From positions 1-64,000 of the forward strand of contig JACQUW010000107.1 in assembly GCA_016210115.1 (NCBI GenBank): 64,000 nt of DNA, read 5' to 3'. Shown in pieces: positions 7,622-15,374 of this stretch (positions are counted from its first letter, which is position 1; each line of letters opens with the position of its first letter). The DNA is from Deltaproteobacteria bacterium (GTDB lineage Bacteria > Desulfobacterota > Binatia > UBA9968). The position numbers were made by a program, and so were the translations under genes. The notes beneath the pieces are model-generated. The model saw only the letters and a list, made by a program, of their open reading frames with translations, ran no database searches and was not told the DNA's origin.

Positions 7622-9376
7622 TCAGCTGTGCTTGTTTACAACCGCCATGATTTCCCGGTTGGAGAGGATCTCGCGGGTAAGCTTATGACGCTCAGAGTTC
7701 TCCCGGAGTCTTTTCGCGAGTTCCATGTAGTGCCTGGCCTGTTCCGACCCGGGGAACGATTCGACCACGGTAGTCCTCAAGTTCTCCGCTGTCTGAACAA
7801 GCTCGCAACGGGGAATATGGTGGATGACCGGTATGCCCACCATCCCAAAAGCCTCCTCGACGATGGCCTCTTCGTTGGGAACCCCGCGCATGTTATTGAT
7901 GACGCCGCCGATCCCCACCTCCACCCCGCGCTGGCCGGCCGCCTGGATGCTCTGGGCGATCTTCATCGCCTGAGTCAGAGAGGCCGCCTCACCGTTGGCG
8001 ACGATGTAAGCCTGGGGGGTGTATTTCAACGGGCGAGCGAATCCGCCGCAGACCGTGTCCCCCAGCACGTCATAAAGAATCAGAGTGAATTTATACTCGT
8101 CCATCAGCCCGTGATCTTCGAAGAGCTTGAGAGCCAGATCCACTCCCTTTCCCGCGCATCCTTTGCCGGGAACCGGGCCGCCGCATTCGGTTCCGTACAG
8201 GCGGCTGTCGTGGTTGACCCCGGGAAATATCAGTTCCTTGAGAATGTCACGATTCATGGCCCGGGCTCCCCCGCGCTTCTGGATCTCGTCCAAGACAGTG
8301 GGCTTCAATCCACCGCAGAGATTGGCAATGGAGTCATGCTTCGGGTCACAGCCGATTTGAAAAATCTTTTCCCCCATGAGCACCATTGCCGCGCTTACGT
8401 TTGCCGACACCGTCGATTTCCCGATTCCACCGGTGCCATAGATGGAAACTCTAAGCGGCTTGGCGCGCTCTACCGTTTTGGGCGGGATTCGGCTCACGTA
8501 AGCCGTTCGTCCTTCCTTCCCCTCTTCTCCGTGCAGCCCCTGAAAACTCAAGAACATCTCAAACAAATCGTCGTAGCTCGCGATAGGAGCCGGGTCTGTC
8601 TTGGGCGCGCCTTGCTCTACGTTTTGCGCCAGTTCGAGAAAAGTAGCGGCAATCTCCGACTCGGGAAGAGTCCTCACGATGGGTCCTCCGCGGCGCTCCG
8701 CTTCCTTGAAAGCGATGGGATCGCGTTTAATAAACGCAAGAATAGGCACGCGAGTTCGGGCAGCGAAGGCCTCGACAATCTCCTTCTCGCGGGGAACGCC
8801 GCGCATGTTCACGACATATCCCAAGACTTTGAGATTGCCACCGACCGCCTTCACCGCCCGGAGAATGTTGTTGCCGGCGTAAATCGCCATCAGCTCGCCG
8901 CTGATAATGATGAGCACCTCTCGGCCGCCGCCGCGGAGTGGAGTCGAGAAGCCGCCGCACACCACATCGCCAATGAGATCATAAATATTGTACTCTACCT
9001 TATCGAAATCCTGGATTTGGGCCTTGTATTTCTTGAGCTCGCCGAAAGCGGTGGGAAGACCTACTCCTGCGCAACCGATGCCGGGCTCCGGCCCGCCGGT
9101 CTCCGTCAGGAGGATTCCCTCCCGGCTTGTCCAAACCGCCTTGCCGATATTCTGCGCGTTGACTCCCTCCTTGCGCTTGAGATCAAGGATCGGGAGAACC
9201 TCTCCGCTCAGATCGTAAAGGTCGATGAGGCTCGATTTCGGGGAACAGCCGACCAGCATGACCTTTCGCCCCTTCTGATGAGCGAGGGCCTCGCCGAGAT
9301 TCGTGGCGACCGTCGTCTTCCCAATTCCACCCTTCCCATAAACGATTAGAAAACGTTGACTGCTCGGCTGGTCCAT
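7622..9376 (-). CDS. tandem-fused nitrogenase-reductase-like iron protein (NifH/BchL/BchX superfamily, two domains)
   Basis: A 584-residue chain with two complete NifH-like ATPase domains (about 1-255 and 306-570) joined by a charged linker. Normal family members are about 270-300 residues and dimerise. Domain 1 has P-loop GKGGIGKT (14-21), cluster cysteines C102 (GIGCAGVG) and C140 (GDVVCGGF), and switch Asp133/Asp137. Domain 2 has GTGGIGKS (314-321), C407 (GKGCAGKG), C443 (GDTVCGGF), Asp436 and Asp440. All four cysteines for a bridging [4Fe-4S] cluster are therefore in one polypeptide. The halves differ at ATPase residues: domain 1 keeps the signature lysine (K15) but has Ser45/Ser49 where NifH has Asp39/Asp43; domain 2 keeps Asp344/Asp348 but has Thr315 in place of the signature lysine. 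It should reduce the adjacent NifDK-like component using ATP. Its start shares a base with the preceding dehydrogenase stop (TGATG). Confidence 0.93.
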   Translation of the reverse strand: MDQPSSQRFLIVYGKGGIGKTTVATNLGEALAHQKGRKVMLVGCSPKSSLIDLYDLSGEVLPILDLKRKEGVNAQNIGKAVWTSREGILLTETGGPEPGIGCAGVGLPTAFGELKKYKAQIQDFDKVEYNIYDLIGDVVCGGFSTPLRGGGREVLIIISGELMAIYAGNNILRAVKAVGGNLKVLGYVVNMRGVPREKEIVEAFAARTRVPILAFIKRDPIAFKEAERRGGPIVRTLPESEIAATFLELAQNVEQGAPKTDPAPIASYDDLFEMFLSFQGLHGEEGKEGRTAYVSRIPPKTVERAKPLRVSIYGTGGIGKSTVSANVSAAMVLMGEKIFQIGCDPKHDSIANLCGGLKPTVLDEIQKRGGARAMNRDILKELIFPGVNHDSRLYGTECGGPVPGKGCAGKGVDLALKLFEDHGLMDEYKFTLILYDVLGDTVCGGFARPLKYTPQAYIVANGEAASLTQAMKIAQSIQAAGQRGVEVGIGGVINNMRGVPNEEAIVEEAFGMVGIPVIHHIPRCELVQTAENLRTTVVESFPGSEQARHYMELAKRLRENSERHKLTREILSNREIMAVVNKHS

Positions 9377-10248
9377 CAGGCGCTTTTCTCCTTTTTCACA
9401 TAGCTGTAGAAACCGGACCCGGATTTTCTTCCCAATCGACCGGCGGCCACCATCTGACGCAGAAGCAGAGAGGGCCGAAATCTCTCGCCGTGAGCCGCGT
9501 GCAGCGATTCCATGGCCGATAAAACGGTCTCCAGGCCAACCAGGTCCATAAGCTCGAATGGGCCCATGGGGTGGTTGTAAGCAAGTTTGCAGGCCTTATC
9601 GATGTCACTCGCGGAGGCGATTCCTTCCTCCAGACAGTGGAGGGCTTCGACGAGATAGCCGTTATAGATGCGGGTTGTGACAAACCCCGTGTAGTCTTTC
9701 TCAACCAGAATGGTTTCTTTTCCGAGGCGGGAGCAAAACTCCTTTGTCTTCTGAATGGTCTCCTCGCTCGTGGCGTAGCCGCGCACGATCTCCACGAGCT
9801 TCATTACGGGCGCGGGATTAAAGAAGTGCGCGCCGATAACCCGCTCGGGATGGCGAGTTGCCGACGCGATCTGCGTAATTGGCAAACCCGTGGTGTTGCT
9901 CGCGAGGACCGCCTGCTCGGAGCAAAGCCTATCCAGGTCGGCGAAGACCCGCCGCTTAAGCGCGAGATCTTCCGGCACCGCCTCGATAACAAAAGACGCG
10001 CCTTCGAGATCCCCGTAATTTGCCGTGAAGCGGAGACGCTTCAGCCACTCCCCGGCTTCTTCCTGTTTGGCCTGTCCCTTCTCCACTGCGCGGGCCGCGA
10101 GCCCCTCGATCGAGGCGCGGCTCTTTTTGAGCAGTTCCTCCGCCACGTCAACCACCACCGTCTCGGCTTCAGTGCGCGAGGCCGCGACAAACGCGATCCC
10201 CGTCCCCATCAACCCGCTGCCGACGATTCCGAGCTTTTGGTAGCTCAT
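9376..10248 (-). CDS. 3-hydroxyacyl-CoA dehydrogenase family protein
   Basis: A 290-residue enzyme of the short 3-hydroxyacyl/3-hydroxybutyryl-CoA dehydrogenase family, full length. The N-terminal Rossmann loop is GIVGSGLMGTG. The catalytic pair is His141 (GAHFFNPAP) and Glu153 (KLVEIV), twelve residues apart as expected, and the C-terminal helical domain has the NHPMGPFELMDLVGLE motif. Members reversibly oxidise 3-hydroxyacyl-CoA with NAD(P)+. The gene is wedged between the NifK-like subunit (ATGA overlap) and the fused iron protein (TGATG overlap), so its translation is probably locked to the reductase subunits. This placement argues that the reductase handles a CoA thioester or a product needing 3-hydroxyacyl oxidation. 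That link is inference. Confidence 0.92.
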   Translation of the reverse strand: MSYQKLGIVGSGLMGTGIAFVAASRTEAETVVVDVAEELLKKSRASIEGLAARAVEKGQAKQEEAGEWLKRLRFTANYGDLEGASFVIEAVPEDLALKRRVFADLDRLCSEQAVLASNTTGLPITQIASATRHPERVIGAHFFNPAPVMKLVEIVRGYATSEETIQKTKEFCSRLGKETILVEKDYTGFVTTRIYNGYLVEALHCLEEGIASASDIDKACKLAYNHPMGPFELMDLVGLETVLSAMESLHAAHGERFRPSLLLRQMVAAGRLGRKSGSGFYSYVKKEKSA

Positions 10249-11633
10249 CCTTCAACCCCATCGCCCGGAACAAAGGCCAGTTTCTTCCAGGCTTCCGTTT
10301 CGTAAAACGCATCATCGACTACACGGCAAATTTCCGAGAAGAGTCTGAGCGATCCCTTCACGCCGACGAGCGGCCAGGGAACGAAGTTATAGTTGTTAAA
10401 GTAGTAGAAGCCTCCGAGGTTGAGATGGGCAATCCCGTAGCTCTTGAAAAGCGGCTTATCCTGCATGGAGCCGATCGCGAAATCGACGTTGGCTTTTTTT
10501 GCCGCTTCACCCATCTGGAGGTAGGTGGGGTTTTCCAAAACGGTGAAATCCAGAGACTCCGAAAGCGGCTCCAGGACTTTCTCCGCCTTTTCGATTCCAG
10601 CCTCGGTCTCGCTCCACAGGCCGACAACCTTCACCCGGATGTTGAGGTCGTGAAAAAGGTAGCGGGTTATGGCCGCGGCGAATGGGGCATAGCCGCAGAC
10701 AGCCGCGTATTTGTCGCTCAGAAAGCTCGCCATCCAACTGAAGTTATAGTTGCGATGAAGGATCTTCTTGACTTTGCCCATTTCCTCCAGCAGGTATCGC
10801 TTCGCTTTCTCCGGATCGCCGAAGCGCTCCGCGAGCGTAAGGAGCCATTCTTCCGTATTGCCGATTCCAAACGGGAGCGCGAGATCATCCGTTAACGTGG
10901 GGACTCCAAGAGCTTCGCTCTTTCCGAGAAAATCCGGCATCTCATCGTAGGTGAGGAGCAGGTTCGCCTCGGCGGCGGAGAAGCGCTTCAGATCGGCAAA
11001 AGTCAGGTTGCGCGACAAAACGAGGTTCACCTTTATGCCGGCGGCTTCGAGGATCTCTACGATATGGTCGATATCAAACGGCCAGTTGGCGCTTCCCATC
11101 AGGAATGGAGCAATCACATTCAGCCCTTCTCGCTCGCCGTCATGCGGCTCCACCACCTCGTCAAGGATCTTGCATAAAGCCAGCTCAGCCCCCCGCACGA
11201 GCCCGCCCTTAAACCCGGCATTCTCGATAGCGACGATCTTGACCCCGCTGTCCGCCGCCACGCTCCTGGCGACGCCTTCAATGTCCTCTCCGCCCACCGC
11301 CGGACAATCGCTCATCGAAATCCAGATGCATTGAGGCTTCTCTTTTACAAGCCTGGCCTCGGCGATTTCTCTGAGCGTCTTTTCGAGCTTGCCGGCCCCA
11401 CCCATGATCGCCTCGGTCTCAAGAAATCCCGTCCCGACGACGGGCACGTAACCCCCGTTCGGCATCAGGTCTCCACGAAAATGCTGCGCCATGGCGTGGC
11501 AGCCGGAGACGCCATGATAGACGTTGACAGTGTCGAGTACGCCGCTTGTAAGAAAAATGCTGCCGATGAAAGCTCCCGGCTGGAACTGGTCGCGCATTTT
11601 TGTTTCTTTTGTCGGGGAAAGGATTTCAATCAT
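10245..11633 (-). CDS. nitrogenase-like component, NifK/NifE/BchB-type subunit
   Basis: A 462-residue protein of the oxidoreductase/nitrogenase component 1 family. Family features are QPGAFIGSIFL near residue 18 (cf. the NifK CQPLGA segment), GVSGCHAMA with C45, GTGFLETEAIMGGAGKLEKTLREI, and SMSDCPAVGGEDIEGV with C110. C45 and C110 line up with two of the three cluster cysteines of NifK; the first is missing and a phenylalanine occupies its place before QPGA. C102 is an extra cysteine nearby. It should pair with the adjacent NifD-like subunit in an alpha2beta2 complex served by the fused iron protein. The ATG at 11633 has an AGAGG site about ten bases upstream, and 18 bases separate it from the preceding gene. 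It is not a true NifK, BchB or BchZ by motif. Confidence 0.88.
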   Translation of the reverse strand: MIEILSPTKETKMRDQFQPGAFIGSIFLTSGVLDTVNVYHGVSGCHAMAQHFRGDLMPNGGYVPVVGTGFLETEAIMGGAGKLEKTLREIAEARLVKEKPQCIWISMSDCPAVGGEDIEGVARSVAADSGVKIVAIENAGFKGGLVRGAELALCKILDEVVEPHDGEREGLNVIAPFLMGSANWPFDIDHIVEILEAAGIKVNLVLSRNLTFADLKRFSAAEANLLLTYDEMPDFLGKSEALGVPTLTDDLALPFGIGNTEEWLLTLAERFGDPEKAKRYLLEEMGKVKKILHRNYNFSWMASFLSDKYAAVCGYAPFAAAITRYLFHDLNIRVKVVGLWSETEAGIEKAEKVLEPLSESLDFTVLENPTYLQMGEAAKKANVDFAIGSMQDKPLFKSYGIAHLNLGGFYYFNNYNFVPWPLVGVKGSLRLFSEICRVVDDAFYETEAWKKLAFVPGDGVEG

Positions 11634-11651
11634 GAGAACGGGCCTCTTTCT

Positions 11652-13154
11652 TTATTTGCCAAGCTGGAATTCGAACGGCGTCGAGGACCAAATCCGGCCG
11701 AAAAAGGTCGGCTTTGATTTGCGGCTGGCAGCCTTGACGGACTCTATGATTCCCTTATAACTGCCCGCGGTGCCGGCATAGCCCACGCCCAAAAACGACG
11801 ATCCCTTGACGCGCTTCATCTGCGAAGACGTGGTGTAGCGAGCGACATTGGACGGGTCAAAGCTGCCGCTCTTTGCGTAAGGGAAAACGTCATCATAGAT
11901 ATAAAGGCACTGATCGCCATCGACGCCGAGGTCGGCCATGACGTCCTCGACATTGACGGGCTGGTGGTAAGGATAGGGGCCGATAAGGACCGGTGGATTC
12001 AGCCCTTCCACGTCCGCAATCGCCATCAAGTCGTCCCTCTGCGATTTGAATTCCACCGGGTGGAGGCAGTAAATGTACGGCTTCATTCCCAACTCTTGGC
12101 CGAGTCTGGCGTAGGCGAGCATCTCGCCGTACTTCGCCTGAGAATTTCTCGAGCATTCCACGAGAAGGATTTTTCCCTCGACCCATTTTCTTGTCTCTTC
12201 AAAGAGCCCCGCAAGCTTTTCTTCTTCGGTTTTGCAGAATCTTTCGGCCTTCTCTTCCCGATCCATAAAACGCGCGAGGTCCATGACCCAACTCCGCGTG
12301 CCCTCGAGTCCCATCGGAAGCTGCCTCTTTAGCCACGGCGTGCCGAATTGCTCCTCCATCGCTTGCGCGACCGGATAGCCCCACATCGCCGTGTGGATCG
12401 TGTTGACGCGCGCCTCCGGCGCCGTCCGAAGATAATCATAATCGCCGGCGTTCATGATTCGATGAACCTTGAGACCGATTCCTTCGATCAGATGGACGTA
12501 TGCTTCGGTGTTCCCACCGTGTTTGCGTCCTTCGGCCTCGGTGAAGCGGGTGTCATAGTAGAGTCCCAGGACATTGACTCCCTCCTGCTCGATCTCGGAA
12601 GGAGAATCCATGAGCGACGCCACCAGCGGTCCCATCGCCTCCACGGCCTTGCCGCATTGCACGCCCGCAAAACCCGGGCTTGGCGTATAGACAATTTTCG
12701 CCTTCACGTCCGGCTCTACTTCGGCGATCACCGCATCGACGTCATCGTGGATCATATAAGAGGCGCAGGTATCGGTGATAATGATCAGCCGCGGGCGATA
12801 TTCTTTGTCCACCTCCCTCAACGTGTCGGCGAGAATGCCGGTTCCCCCCATGATGACTGCATTCTCATCCATATTCGTGCAGGGCGAGTGCGCAAAAGGG
12901 AGAGCCGAGTGAAGAGAATAGTGGGTCTGTTTGAAATTCTTAACCGCAGCGACGCAGGAGAGAGGGCCGTGAGTAACGATGATTACATCGCGAAAAAATT
13001 GCTGGAAGTAGGTCGTTGTCCAGAGGTAACGACACCAAACGCCTTCATATCCCGGGCAGAGTTGATTAAACTCGGGCGTATCGATTTCAGGGAGCGACTC
13101 GAAAGCTTCTTTAAGAGGAAGCCAATGATAACCTTGAGTTTCTAGTTTTGACAT
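11652..13154 (-). CDS. nitrogenase-like component, NifD/BchN/BchY-type subunit
   Basis: A 500-residue protein of the nitrogenase component 1 family and the first gene of the operon. Cysteines 41, 67 (THGPLSC) and 130 (ITDTCASYMIHDD) match the three NifD P-cluster ligands; the C41-C67 distance of 26 equals that of NifD C62-C88. Other cysteines (33, 92) are close by. NENAVIMGGTG-type sequence near 96-106 matches the family's IVFGG segment. No counterpart of the FeMo-cofactor ligands Cys275 and His442 is evident. The enzyme therefore probably carries an iron-sulfur cluster but not a nitrogenase cofactor, as in protochlorophyllide and chlorophyllide reductases. No ribosome site is seen before the ATG, and a sigma-54-like promoter ends only a few bases upstream, so the message may be leaderless. 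Confidence 0.88.
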   Translation of the reverse strand: MSKLETQGYHWLPLKEAFESLPEIDTPEFNQLCPGYEGVWCRYLWTTTYFQQFFRDVIIVTHGPLSCVAAVKNFKQTHYSLHSALPFAHSPCTNMDENAVIMGGTGILADTLREVDKEYRPRLIIITDTCASYMIHDDVDAVIAEVEPDVKAKIVYTPSPGFAGVQCGKAVEAMGPLVASLMDSPSEIEQEGVNVLGLYYDTRFTEAEGRKHGGNTEAYVHLIEGIGLKVHRIMNAGDYDYLRTAPEARVNTIHTAMWGYPVAQAMEEQFGTPWLKRQLPMGLEGTRSWVMDLARFMDREEKAERFCKTEEEKLAGLFEETRKWVEGKILLVECSRNSQAKYGEMLAYARLGQELGMKPYIYCLHPVEFKSQRDDLMAIADVEGLNPPVLIGPYPYHQPVNVEDVMADLGVDGDQCLYIYDDVFPYAKSGSFDPSNVARYTTSSQMKRVKGSSFLGVGYAGTAGSYKGIIESVKAASRKSKPTFFGRIWSSTPFEFQLGK

Positions 13155-13167
13155 AATTCATGGACGG

Positions 13168-13183
13168 AGCAAGAAATATGCCA
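13168..13183 (-). promoter_or_regulatory. sigma-54 (-24/-12) type promoter candidate
   Basis: On the minus strand the bases read TGGCATATTTCTTGCT. Against the consensus TGGCACG-N4-TTGCW this matches every fixed position except two, with the invariant GG and GC at the required ten-base spacing. The predicted start of transcription is about 13157, three bases before the ATG of the NifD-like gene, which would give a leaderless transcript. Sigma-54 control is common for nitrogenase-related and aromatic-degradation operons, but no enhancer-binding activator gene lies in the window. Confidence 0.5.
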
Positions 13184-13802
13184 CGAGATTTCAGAGGAAT
13201 TGGATCAGAATGCGAAGCAATCGAAGGCTGGAAAGAACAAATCAAGACCCTCGCAGTGATGACATTCCAATTTATGAAAAAATCAATTGAGAGATTCCCA
13301 ATTGCTGGAAAGGTCTCGCGAGCAGGCGTGGAACGGCCACAGAATGTACAGTGATGAGACCCAAACGAGGATTCAATTTTTTGAGGAACACCATGAATTT
13401 CTTCGCCCTAAAGAATAAACGCTGTGCCCGAAGGGGCGAACGGGCAGGAAAGTAGGTCGTGGAGGTAGAACCGTGAAGGTCATACTTCTCCCTTTGAAAT
13501 TGACACGAAGTCAGCTTCCGTCTGGGGTTAAATGCGCCGGTGGGACGAGAACGGTTGCAGCCGTTCTAAGGGCGCAGGATAGCTAAAATTTGCGGGAGTT
13601 TTCTGAAAGGGCCGGAGCCAAAGGCCTCAGCCGGATGGCAGGAATGGGATGAGGACAGATCTGAGATGTACCTGATTCTGAGGGATGAGATTGTGGTTAG
13701 TGAACTTTGCAGCGCCATTTCTCACTCCCGGATCGCGTTCGCGGCAGGCTCCGACGCTCTCCCGGAGGGGGGACATTGTTGGGGCCCGTGAGGACCGGGC
13801 GT
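13184..13802. other. intergenic region between reductase operon and biosynthetic cluster
   Basis: About 620 bases without a convincing gene; the one open frame (13160-13354, plus) has no family character. It holds small perfect hairpins: GCCCG/CGGGC arms at 13426-13445, GAACGG/CCGTTC at 13549-13566, and GCCCG/CGGGC at 13784-13800. The last lies just past the stop of the phosphoheptose isomerase, where a terminator of the leftward cluster would be, though without a T-run. An AT-richer stretch at about 13255-13310 could serve activator or IHF binding upstream of the sigma-54-like site. No match to a known riboswitch was recognised. Confidence 0.4.
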
Positions 13803-14495
13803 TTACAGCTTTGTTGTTTTTATGCCCTCGGCAGGTTCCACCACCAGGGGAAGATCCTGCAGAATATTTTGTATCGGAAAAACTTCGGATTTTGCCCGGC
13901 GAACGTTCTGCCGTTTGATCGCTTCGGCTTTGATTGTTGCATGGAGCTGTATAGAGATCGCGTGCCCCAAGGCAAGATGAACGTCTTCGATAATCTGAAC
14001 AGTTGAACTCGGCACAATGAGACAGTGGTCGACAATCTCCTTCACTTTTCCGCCCTGAAACCCAGTTAGCGCCACTGTTTGTGCGCGGAAAACTTTGGCA
14101 TATTTTAAGGCTTTCACAACATTAGGAGAATTGCCGCTGCTTGTGATACCGATAACCAGATCTCCAGCATTCATAATATTGCGCAACTGCTCTACAAAAA
14201 TCTCCGAGTAGTCGGCGTCATTGGCCCATGCCGTCATGACCGGGATCTGATCGCAGAGACTGATCACCCGAAAACGCCGCTTGCCCGGTACAATCGTCCC
14301 CTTGGCGAGATCACAAGCAAAATGCGAAGCCGTGGCGGCGCTCCCTCCGTTGCCGAACAGAAACATTTGTTTATCGGCCTTCCGCGCGGAAAGAATCAGA
14401 TCAATAATTTCTCTGATCTTTGTCGTCGGCACAGCAAGGATCGCCTGCCGCAGAGAAGATAGATAACTTTCAATGGTCGAAATTGGATTTGCCAT
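13803..14495 (-). CDS. gmhA: phosphoheptose isomerase / SIS-domain protein (GmhA-like)
   Basis: A 230-residue SIS-domain sugar isomerase, slightly longer than the usual 190-200 of GmhA because of a C-terminal tail. Family motifs are MFLFGNGGSAATASHFACDL with the phosphate-binding Gly-Ser region, VIGITSSGNSPNVVKAL, and EDVHLALGH near the C-terminus carrying the metal/catalytic Glu and His. GmhA converts sedoheptulose 7-phosphate to D-glycero-D-manno-heptose 7-phosphate in the cytoplasm. The start at 14495 has a clear GGGGAGG site; the earlier ATG at 14516 does not. HddC-like and HddA-like genes at 14.6 and 46 kb support a GDP-heptose route. This gene is the last of the leftward cluster. Confidence 0.85.
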   Translation of the reverse strand: MANPISTIESYLSSLRQAILAVPTTKIREIIDLILSARKADKQMFLFGNGGSAATASHFACDLAKGTIVPGKRRFRVISLCDQIPVMTAWANDADYSEIFVEQLRNIMNAGDLVIGITSSGNSPNVVKALKYAKVFRAQTVALTGFQGGKVKEIVDHCLIVPSSTVQIIEDVHLALGHAISIQLHATIKAEAIKRQNVRRAKSEVFPIQNILQDLPLVVEPAEGIKTTKL

Positions 14496-14607
14496 GAGAC
14501 CTCCCCAAGCCGACAATGCCCCTCGCCGGAAAAGCTTATGTCATGAGTGGCGCGCTTTGCTGAAACTCATCTGAGCTGGTGGGCCATGTCTGGTGGGCTG
14601 TAAAGAG

Positions 14608-15336
14608 TCAGTCTGGCGGGCGCATACAAGCGCCGTCTTGACCTTCCACAGCCGCCCACTCGGCCTGCGCTTGCCGGTAAGTTGCCGGCGTTCCGATATC
14701 GAGCAAATATTCCGGTATGACATACCCGTGCATCTTACCCACTAACTTGGGCAGCACATCGAAACCGAAATCGAGAAATCCCTCCACGCGGAGGTAGTTG
14801 TAGAGTTGTTGACCGGCGATGTAGATCCCGGCATTGGCCAGGTTCGAGCGCGGCCGTGCTGGCTTTTCGGTGAAATCGATAATAAGGCCCCGGCCATCGA
14901 GACTCACAATGCCTTTCTCCTCAGGCGTGTCGGTCCGGAATAAACCCATCGTCAAAAGACTCTCTCGTCGTCGATGGAAACGCAGCATTGCTCCGAGATC
15001 GATATTGGTAAGATTGTCGGCGTAGAGAACGAAAAAATCCTCCTCTCCGGTGACAAACGACTGATGCCGCGCCACGGTTCCGGCGCTGCCGGAGAGGCGT
15101 TCCTCGTAGACGGTCGTGACCTTCACGCCGAAGTCGTGATCGTTCAAGAAAGCCAACACTTTCTCCGAAAGGTGATGGAGGTTGATGAGAACCTCGGTAA
15201 CGCCGTGCTTGCGGCAAAGCTCGAGCCAAAGGGAAAGTAGCGGCTTGCCGCGAATTGGGAGCAGGCATTTCGGTACCGTTTCGGTGACAGGCCGGAGGCG
15301 GAGGCCCTCGCCCCCGGCGAGCAAGAACGCCTTCAT
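14608..15336 (-). CDS. hddC: nucleotidyltransferase, HddC-like heptose-1-phosphate guanylyltransferase
   Basis: A 242-residue nucleotidyltransferase. The frame is open further upstream to 15618, but the family start MKAFLLAGGEGLRLRPVTE begins at 15336. The signature LAGGEGLRLRP and the PKCLLPIRGKPLL segment bind the NTP, and FFVLYADNLTNIDL carries the metal-binding Asp. The size and the company of GmhA and HddA fit D-glycero-alpha-D-manno-heptose 1-phosphate guanylyltransferase, which makes GDP-heptose. A glucose or mannose 1-phosphate nucleotidyltransferase cannot be excluded from sequence alone. The short stretch to the isomerase (112 bases) holds no gene. Confidence 0.75.
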   Translation of the reverse strand: MKAFLLAGGEGLRLRPVTETVPKCLLPIRGKPLLSLWLELCRKHGVTEVLINLHHLSEKVLAFLNDHDFGVKVTTVYEERLSGSAGTVARHQSFVTGEEDFFVLYADNLTNIDLGAMLRFHRRRESLLTMGLFRTDTPEEKGIVSLDGRGLIIDFTEKPARPRSNLANAGIYIAGQQLYNYLRVEGFLDFGFDVLPKLVGKMHGYVIPEYLLDIGTPATYRQAQAEWAAVEGQDGACMRPPD

Positions 15337-15374
15337 ATTTGATCGGAACGAAACCCGGAATTCGCGCCGTCTTC

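Noticed and set aside
7628-9349. 573-codon open frame on the plus strand opposite the fused iron protein
   Set aside because: The opposite strand has two unmistakable NifH-type domains with intact motifs; the plus frame has no family character and is a codon-usage mirror.
7622-13154. True nitrogenase (nifHDK)
   Set aside because: No FeMo-cofactor ligands, an incomplete P-cluster ligand set, and no nifB/E/N or other assembly genes nearby.
7622-13154. Bacteriochlorophyll DPOR/COR locus
   Set aside because: No other tetrapyrrole genes; fused iron protein and CoA-handling neighbours do not fit.
13160-13354. 64-codon plus-strand frame upstream of the D-like gene
   Set aside because: No ribosome site or homology character; it overlaps the proposed promoter.
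13380-13620. Group II intron or riboswitch remnant
   Set aside because: The GAACGG/CCGTTC stem lacks the catalytic-triad layout of domain V and no known riboswitch core was seen.
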